Assembly (NCBI RefSeq): GCF_000194135.1
Contig: NC_015318.1
Coordinates: 634,501 to 698,500, forward strand
From: Hippea maritima DSM 10411
Lineage (GTDB): Bacteria > Campylobacterota_A > Desulfurellia > Desulfurellales > Hippeaceae
DNA length: 64,000 bases
Reading direction: 5' to 3'
Position 1 is the stretch's first letter, and each line of letters begins with the position of its first letter. This document shows positions 58,940-64,000 of the stretch, piece after piece. The translations under genes and the position numbers were made by a program. Below the pieces are notes generated by a model, which was given only the letters and a program-made list of their open reading frames with translations, was not told the DNA's origin and ran no database searches.

Positions 58940-59713
58940 ATGTACGAGAGTATAGAGGTTTTGATTAACAATCATATTGGTTTTATAACGCTTGCAAAAC
59001 CTGAAAACCTGAATGTGTTTACAAGCCAGCTGGCAAGGGAGCTTAACGATGCTTTGAGGGATCTGGATAAAAACATAGATGTTAGGGTGATTGTTATTAA
59101 AGCTAAGGGTAAGGGCTTTTCTGCAGGTATAGATGTATCAGAGCTGAAAGATAAAACCCATATGGAACTTTTAGAAACCACCCGCCTTATGGAGGAGATG
59201 AATCTTACATTAACCTCGATGAAAACGCCAACAATAGCCTCTGTTAAGGGTTTTGCCGTTGCAAACGGTTTTGGCCTTGTGGCTTTGTGCGATTTAGCTG
59301 TAGCAGAGGAGGGTACTAAATTTGGAGCAACGGCTATAAATGTGGGTTTGTCTTGTATCGGTCCTGCTGTTGCTTTGTCTAGGATTATAGGCAGAAAGAG
59401 AACACTTGAGTTGCTTTTAACCGGCAGGATCATTATGGCTGAGGAGGCCCTGGAGTGGGGTTTGATAAACAGGGTTGCCCCTAAAGGCAAGTTGGAAGAG
59501 GAAACAGTGAATTTGGCTGAAGAGTTGGCTAAAAAGAGTCCACTTGCTCTTCAGATAACAAGAGAGGCGTTTTACAAAATGTCAGACTTACCGCTTGAGA
59601 AGGAAATTGAGGTGGCAAATTATGCCTTCGCAGAAATTTGCACCTTAAAGGATGCAGAAGAGGGAATAAATGCCTTCTTAGAAAAAAGACAACCAAATTG
59701 GAAGCTTAAATAA
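58940..59713 (+). CDS. Enoyl-CoA hydratase/isomerase family protein
   Basis: A 257-residue crotonase: 'GKGFSAGIDVSEL' (first oxyanion Gly/Ala), 'KGFAVANGFGLVALCDLAVAEEGTKFG' (second oxyanion), and the C-terminal helical part. At the usual catalytic Glu position (PE) it has 'TAIN', so the common hydratase Glu pair seems incomplete; it may catalyse a related reaction. AAAGGAGG before the ATG. Confidence 0.8.
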   Translation: MYESIEVLINNHIGFITLAKPENLNVFTSQLARELNDALRDLDKNIDVRVIVIKAKGKGFSAGIDVSELKDKTHMELLETTRLMEEMNLTLTSMKTPTIASVKGFAVANGFGLVALCDLAVAEEGTKFGATAINVGLSCIGPAVALSRIIGRKRTLELLLTGRIIMAEEALEWGLINRVAPKGKLEEETVNLAEELAKKSPLALQITREAFYKMSDLPLEKEIEVANYAFAEICTLKDAEEGINAFLEKRQPNWKLK

Positions 59714-59755
59714 GCTTGAAAAGCTTAAAAAGTCGTATATAATGAGGGTGGTTTT

Positions 59756-59832
59756 CGGGGCGTAGCGCAGTTTGGTAGCGCACCAGTTTCGGGTACTGGG
59801 GGTCGGCGGTTCGAGTCCGCCCGCCCCGACCA
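59756..59832 (+). tRNA. tRNA-Pro (anticodon CGG)
   Basis: Acceptor CGGGGCG pairs with CGCCCCG, the anticodon loop TTCGGGT carries CGG, the T-arm is standard, CCA encoded. 77 nt. Confidence 0.95.
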
Positions 59833-59835
59833 CTT

Positions 59836-60882
59836 CTACATCGCCTCCACAAACGGTGCAAAGGCTAACACCTCTGTGTCATTTTCATGAACCAAAACCA
59901 TATGCTCAAGCCTGATGCCGAGCTTGTTTGGTATGTAAATACCCGGTTCTATGGTGAAAATCATATTAGGCTGGATCACCATATCGTTTGTTGGGTTTAA
60001 AAAGGGAAACTCATGCACATCAAGGCCAACGCCATGTCCTGTGGAATGGATAAAATATTTGTCAAGATTGCGTTTTGCCAATTCCTCTCTTGCTCTTGCG
60101 TCGATCTGTTTTGCCGTGGTTCTGCCAGGCGCTATCATCTCTGTTGCAAAGAGTTGCGCATAGAATACGGCGTTGAACAACTCCTTTAGCTCGTCGGTTT
60201 TTTCTCCAATTAAAAATGTGTATGTTGTGTCTGAGTTGTATCCGTCTATACTTGCTCCAAAGTCTATTACAACAAACTCACCCTCTTTGATTTTTCTGTC
60301 TGTTGGTTTGTGGTGAGGGTATGCTGCATTAGGTCCACTTGCAACTATAGTATCAAAAGCTTCTTTCTCTGCTCCATTTTTTCTTAGTTGATAGGCTAAC
60401 TCGTCTGCCAGCTCTTTTTCTGTAATGCCTGTTTTTATGGTGGGATAAACCTTTAAAAGTGCATTCCTGGCTATTAATGCTGCTCGTTTTATATTATTTA
60501 TTTCTTCTTTTTCCTTTATTGCTCTGATTGTGAGGGTCTGGTTGGAAAAATCAATTATATTAAACCCCTCAAATGCTTTTAGTTGCTTTACTGTGGTTTT
60601 TGCAAAATCCAAACCAATGTTTTTTATTTTATTTGATTGTAAGTATTCTATTATATTGTCGAGGCTATTGGATAAAACAGCATCTTCTTTCAGTTTTTCC
60701 TGGGCTTTTTGAAAATATAGACTGCTTACAAAGAGTTTTACCTCATCTTTTATTAAAACAAATACGCCCTCTACATTTATATCGCAAAAGTATTTTATAT
60801 CACTATCTGAAAACAATACAACTGCATCAATACTTGCCTCTTCCATTTTTTCTTTGAGTTTGTTTAACCTGTTTTCTCTCAT
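59836..60882 (-). CDS. Xaa-Pro aminopeptidase-like M24 peptidase
   Basis: A 348-residue M24 peptidase: creatinase N-domain (about 1-125) and metal-binding residues in 'VVIDFGASIDGYNSDTTYTF' (two Asp), 'STGHGVGLDVHEFP' (His), 'FTIEPGIY' (Glu) and 'IRLEHMVLV' (Glu). It would remove residues before proline. It overlaps the GGDEF gene by 4 bases. Confidence 0.9.
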   Translation of the reverse strand: MRENRLNKLKEKMEEASIDAVVLFSDSDIKYFCDINVEGVFVLIKDEVKLFVSSLYFQKAQEKLKEDAVLSNSLDNIIEYLQSNKIKNIGLDFAKTTVKQLKAFEGFNIIDFSNQTLTIRAIKEKEEINNIKRAALIARNALLKVYPTIKTGITEKELADELAYQLRKNGAEKEAFDTIVASGPNAAYPHHKPTDRKIKEGEFVVIDFGASIDGYNSDTTYTFLIGEKTDELKELFNAVFYAQLFATEMIAPGRTTAKQIDARAREELAKRNLDKYFIHSTGHGVGLDVHEFPFLNPTNDMVIQPNMIFTIEPGIYIPNKLGIRLEHMVLVHENDTEVLAFAPFVEAM

Positions 60883-62324
60883 ATTTGACTCTCCTTAACA
60901 GTAATATTTCTTTTTTCCTTTGCTTTGTAAAGAGCGGCATCTGCTCTTTTTATGAGTTTTTCTATGGTTTCGTCATCTTTGTATTGGCTTACACCAAAGC
61001 TTGAGGTTATAGAGAATGTTTCATCTTTGTATTTGAATTTTAATTTCGATATGGCATTTCTGATTTTTTCTGCCACCTCGTAGGCACTATCTATATCTGT
61101 GTTTGGTAATATTATGATAAATTCCTCACCGCCGTATCTTGCTGCTATATCTGTTGCTCTTATTAATGACTTTACTGTTTTGCAAAAGCCCTTTAAAACT
61201 ATATCACCAGCTAAATGTCCGTATGTATTATTAACCCTACTAAAATGGTCTAAATCTGCCATAATGATAGACATTGGCTGTTTGTATCTTTTGGCTCTTG
61301 CTATCTCTATTTTCAAAAAATGCAAAAGTCCCCGTCTATTGTATACTCCCGTTAGTGGGTCTATGATAAGGTTTTCTTCTGCTTTTTTTAGCTTTTCCTT
61401 GAGTTCCTCTATTGTTTTTTTTGCCTCGTCTATCTTTTTTGAATATTCTTCAAGTTCATTTTTCATATTTAGTGTAGTATCTTTTATCTTTATAGCTATA
61501 CCTATAAGCCTTTTACTTAGCTCATCTACATCAACGTTACCATTTTTTATGGTGTTATTTATTTCTTCTATATGACCTTCAAATGTGTTTACATAGTTAT
61601 TGGATGATGTAGTGAAAGTAGTTATAGTGTAGATCAAGGCTTTTAAGGCTTTGTCGAGCTTTTTTTGTAGGCTTTCTATGTATTCTTCCTCAAGTCTTTC
61701 TTTTTCTTCGACTATGGATTTTATCTCATCCCTGATTTCCTTCTCGTCTAATCTGTATGGGCTTGATGAGAGCTTTGTCTGGAGTTTTTGCACCTTTTCT
61801 AAATAGGGTTTTGCATCAGGGCTGTCGGTTTCTAAATCAAGTAGCTCAAAAAGAATATTTACGATGTCCCTGTAAACTATATCTTTGGAATCCTTTGTTG
61901 CCGTTCCAAGTTTAAAGAGTATATCTTTTGTTTTTTTTAGTTGCTCTATGTCTATTTTATTTTTTAGAAGTTCTTTAACCTCATCAAGGCTATTCTTCCA
62001 ACGAGTGTCTGCTTCGGATGATTTTGCAAGTGTTATGAGTATACTGATGTTGCTTAGAAGTAGTTTGTTAAATTCATCCCTTTTCTGATGTATATATTCA
62101 TCGTATTTTATAACAAAATCTGCTATAGAATCCCTTAAAGCTATGACTTTTGATGGATTTTCTTCAAATTTTATCTTTTTTACCTGTTCTTTGAATTTAT
62201 CTATTTGACTATCTATAGCTTCGTCGTTTGCTTTTAAAGCTATAAGCAGATGTATAATTGCGGTTGAGAGATTCTCGATATAAACAGAACAGTGTGTCTT
62301 GCCGGACTTAGGTTTTCTTAGCAT
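60879..62324 (-). CDS. GGDEF diguanylate cyclase with long coiled coil
   Basis: A 481-residue soluble protein. Residues 1-310 are helical and coiled-coil, without membrane spans; residues 315-475 form a GGDEF domain with 'DPLTGVYNRRGLLHFL', 'MADLDHFSRVNNTYGHLAGD' and 'RYGGEEFIIILP'. It makes cyclic di-GMP. The helical front resembles DgcB-type signalling regions. Chromosomal, distinct from the element's own cyclase. Confidence 0.9.
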   Translation of the reverse strand: MLRKPKSGKTHCSVYIENLSTAIIHLLIALKANDEAIDSQIDKFKEQVKKIKFEENPSKVIALRDSIADFVIKYDEYIHQKRDEFNKLLLSNISILITLAKSSEADTRWKNSLDEVKELLKNKIDIEQLKKTKDILFKLGTATKDSKDIVYRDIVNILFELLDLETDSPDAKPYLEKVQKLQTKLSSSPYRLDEKEIRDEIKSIVEEKERLEEEYIESLQKKLDKALKALIYTITTFTTSSNNYVNTFEGHIEEINNTIKNGNVDVDELSKRLIGIAIKIKDTTLNMKNELEEYSKKIDEAKKTIEELKEKLKKAEENLIIDPLTGVYNRRGLLHFLKIEIARAKRYKQPMSIIMADLDHFSRVNNTYGHLAGDIVLKGFCKTVKSLIRATDIAARYGGEEFIIILPNTDIDSAYEVAEKIRNAISKLKFKYKDETFSITSSFGVSQYKDDETIEKLIKRADAALYKAKEKRNITVKESQI

Positions 62325-62428
62325 TAACAGTTCCTTTTAAAAAACATTAATTTGACAAAACAAAAAAATCCAACTAACTTATACTATAGCAGAATGTCGT
62401 CTTTTGTTCAATTTTTAGGTGCTATTTA

Positions 62429-63727
62429 ATGGTAAAAACCGACTACTTTGCCGATGTATTAAAAACTAATCTCCTCATATTGTTTGTTAGGCTGCTTTCT
62501 GTCTCCGGAGCTGTCATTTGGGTTACCTATCCCAATCTCTATCTTGCAAATCTCAATAAACTTCAGATTATTTACGTATATAACATAATAATTTATATTT
62601 ATACGGCTTTATTTGTTATAAGATTTTTCATACCCAAGCATAGTAAACGTTCCGAGGTGTTTTGTCTTTTTAGTTTTATCTTTGATCAGATTGTAATATC
62701 ATATTTCACTTACAACACCGGCGGTTTTCCGAGTCCTTTTTATTCAGGTTATTTTGTAGTTATAACATTGTCTGCTTTTGTGCTTGGTACAAAACTCTCC
62801 TTGCTTGTTGCCTTTTTTGGTGCTGCTTTTTATGTAATGTTTAATTATACCTATGGAATAGGTATATACAACATTGTAGAAATTATTTACAGAATAATAC
62901 CTTTCTTTATAATAGCATTGCCTACAGGCGTACTCAGTGATTTGGCTGAAAAACACTTGGAAGAGATAGGCTCCCTCAATGAAGAACTGAAGGAGAAAAA
63001 CAGAAAGCTTGGCGATTCGCTGTTTAAGATAGAGAGAATGCAGAGGCAGTTGATAAAAAGAGAAAAAGAAAATGCTCTTCTTGAACTTACAGAAAGTGTT
63101 GCTCATAGGCTTAGAAATCCATTGATGAGTTTGGGTGGTATGGCATCTATTTTGGAGAAGAAAATAAAAAAAGGGGCAAATCCAGAGGAACTTGTAAAGT
63201 ATATTGATTATATAAAAAGTGAAAGTAAGAATATAAGCTCTATAATAAACAACCTGCTTGAAATGAGCGACAAAAATGTCGAACTTAAGTTTGTAAAACT
63301 TGATGTTCTAATGGATGCTGTGTTAAGTGAATTTGATTTGGAAATAAAAAAGAACAATATAAAAGTAAACTTAAATGTGGAAAACATGCCGCCTATTAGG
63401 ACGGATGAGAAAAAACTCAAAATTGCACTTCACAACATAATAGATAATTGCGTAAAGGTGATGAAGAATGGTGGTGAGTTGAGTATTGCTGTTGCGACTT
63501 CTAAGTCTGTCAGAAATACAGTGGAGATAACCATAAAGGATACAGGTCCTGGAATTCCCAAAAGTATAATAAAAAACATTTTCAAGCCATTTGAATCAGG
63601 CGGTAGTGTGAAAAAAGGCGTTGGTCTCCCAATAGCCAAGCACTCTATAGAAATACTCGGCGGTGAGCTTTATATAGAAAGTGAAATAGGTAAAGGTACG
63701 ACCTTTAAAATACTACTTCCAATGTGA
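62429..63727 (+). CDS. Membrane sensor histidine kinase
   Basis: A 432-residue kinase: about six membrane spans (residues 10-175), coiled coil (180-215), phosphoacceptor 'SVAHRLRNPLMSLGG' (His about 230), N-box 'HNIIDNCVKVM', G1 'DTGPGIP', and G2 'GVGLPIAKH'. It would sense a membrane signal and phosphorylate a response regulator not seen here. A TTGACA lies about 75 bases upstream. Confidence 0.9.
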   Translation: MVKTDYFADVLKTNLLILFVRLLSVSGAVIWVTYPNLYLANLNKLQIIYVYNIIIYIYTALFVIRFFIPKHSKRSEVFCLFSFIFDQIVISYFTYNTGGFPSPFYSGYFVVITLSAFVLGTKLSLLVAFFGAAFYVMFNYTYGIGIYNIVEIIYRIIPFFIIALPTGVLSDLAEKHLEEIGSLNEELKEKNRKLGDSLFKIERMQRQLIKREKENALLELTESVAHRLRNPLMSLGGMASILEKKIKKGANPEELVKYIDYIKSESKNISSIINNLLEMSDKNVELKFVKLDVLMDAVLSEFDLEIKKNNIKVNLNVENMPPIRTDEKKLKIALHNIIDNCVKVMKNGGELSIAVATSKSVRNTVEITIKDTGPGIPKSIIKNIFKPFESGGSVKKGVGLPIAKHSIEILGGELYIESEIGKGTTFKILLPM

Positions 63728-63735
63728 GGGGGAAC

Positions 63736-64000
63736 ATGAGAAAAACAATTTTAAGTGGCATGAGACCTACCGGTGCGTTGCACCTTGGAAACCTGTACGG
63801 TGCTTTAAAAAACTGGGTTAGGCTTCAAGAGGATGATAGCTATGAAAGATTCTATTTTGTTGCGGATTGGCACGCTTTAACAACAGGGTTTGATGCATCA
63901 GAGGATATTACAGAAAATACTCTGAATATGGTTATAGATTGGCTGGCGTTTGGGCTTGATCCAGATAATAATACCATATTTGTTCAGTCACTGGTTAAAG
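63736..64000 (+). CDS. trpS: Tryptophan-tRNA ligase, N-terminal part
   Basis: The visible 88 residues match TrpS: 'SGMRPTGALHLGNLYGALKNWVRLQ' (with the HIGH-like HLGN) and 'FVADWHALTT'. GAGGGGG site before the ATG. It is cut by the window end. Confidence 0.9.
   Translation, partial: MRKTILSGMRPTGALHLGNLYGALKNWVRLQEDDSYERFYFVADWHALTTGFDASEDITENTLNMVIDWLAFGLDPDNNTIFVQSLVK

Overview
The window is bacterial, AT-rich and densely coded. A chromosomal backbone flanks one integrated conjugative element of about 55 kb. Backbone genes at the two ends are a DUF302-type protein, a chemotaxis receptor, tRNAs, a PanE-like reductase, a crotonase-family enzyme, an M24 peptidase, a GGDEF protein, a histidine kinase and trpS. 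Their style suggests a proteobacterium-like Gram-negative, possibly a thermophilic sulfur reducer of the Hippea/Desulfurella type. That taxonomic guess rests on general resemblance only.

Layout. Positions 1-2465 are backbone, ending in tRNA-Gly, tRNA-Cys and tRNA-Leu(UAA). The element starts inside tRNA-Leu (attL 2410-2471) and ends at a second copy of the tRNA 3' part (attR 57839-57900), with a tyrosine integrase just inside attR. The left arm is read rightward: an HD-GYP protein and TraN, a methyltransferase operon with a RuvC-like protein, then the F-type pilus operon traA-L-E-K-B-V-dsbC-trbI-...-S26 peptidase-traF-...-traW-traU-trbC. Next come two hairpin-rich non-coding loci, a Rad52-like annealing protein with a RecB/Cas4-like nuclease, and a truncated RecD2-like helicase. 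The right arm is read mostly leftward: an HU operon with dCTP deaminase, traH-traG, an IS200/IS605 insertion, a methyltransferase, a diguanylate cyclase, traT, ssb-parM, a second large Cys-rich exported protein, and traC carrying an intein. A 1.1-kb hairpin-rich non-coding block lies at 42.9-44.0 kb. At 50.3-54.1 kb is a replication module (four iterons, a Rep-like protein, a DnaB-like helicase, an Xis-like protein). At 54.2-57.7 kb lies the control region (divergent HTH regulators, ImmA-like protease, toxin-antitoxin genes, integrase). Chromosome resumes at about 57.9 kb.

How it works together. Integrase and the Xis-like protein would move the element in and out of tRNA-Leu. The regulator/protease pair resembles ImmR-ImmA control. 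Iterons, Rep, DnaB and ParM suggest that the excised form can replicate and segregate like a plasmid. Nearly every transfer and maintenance operon starts just after the same sequence, CTGTAACAC-N6-CTATATATAG, at fixed geometry and on either strand, so the element appears to run one regulon through one promoter/operator. The mating apparatus looks complete, yet no relaxase and no TraD-type coupling protein are recognisable. Together with the three structured non-coding loci, this is the most unusual aspect of the window.
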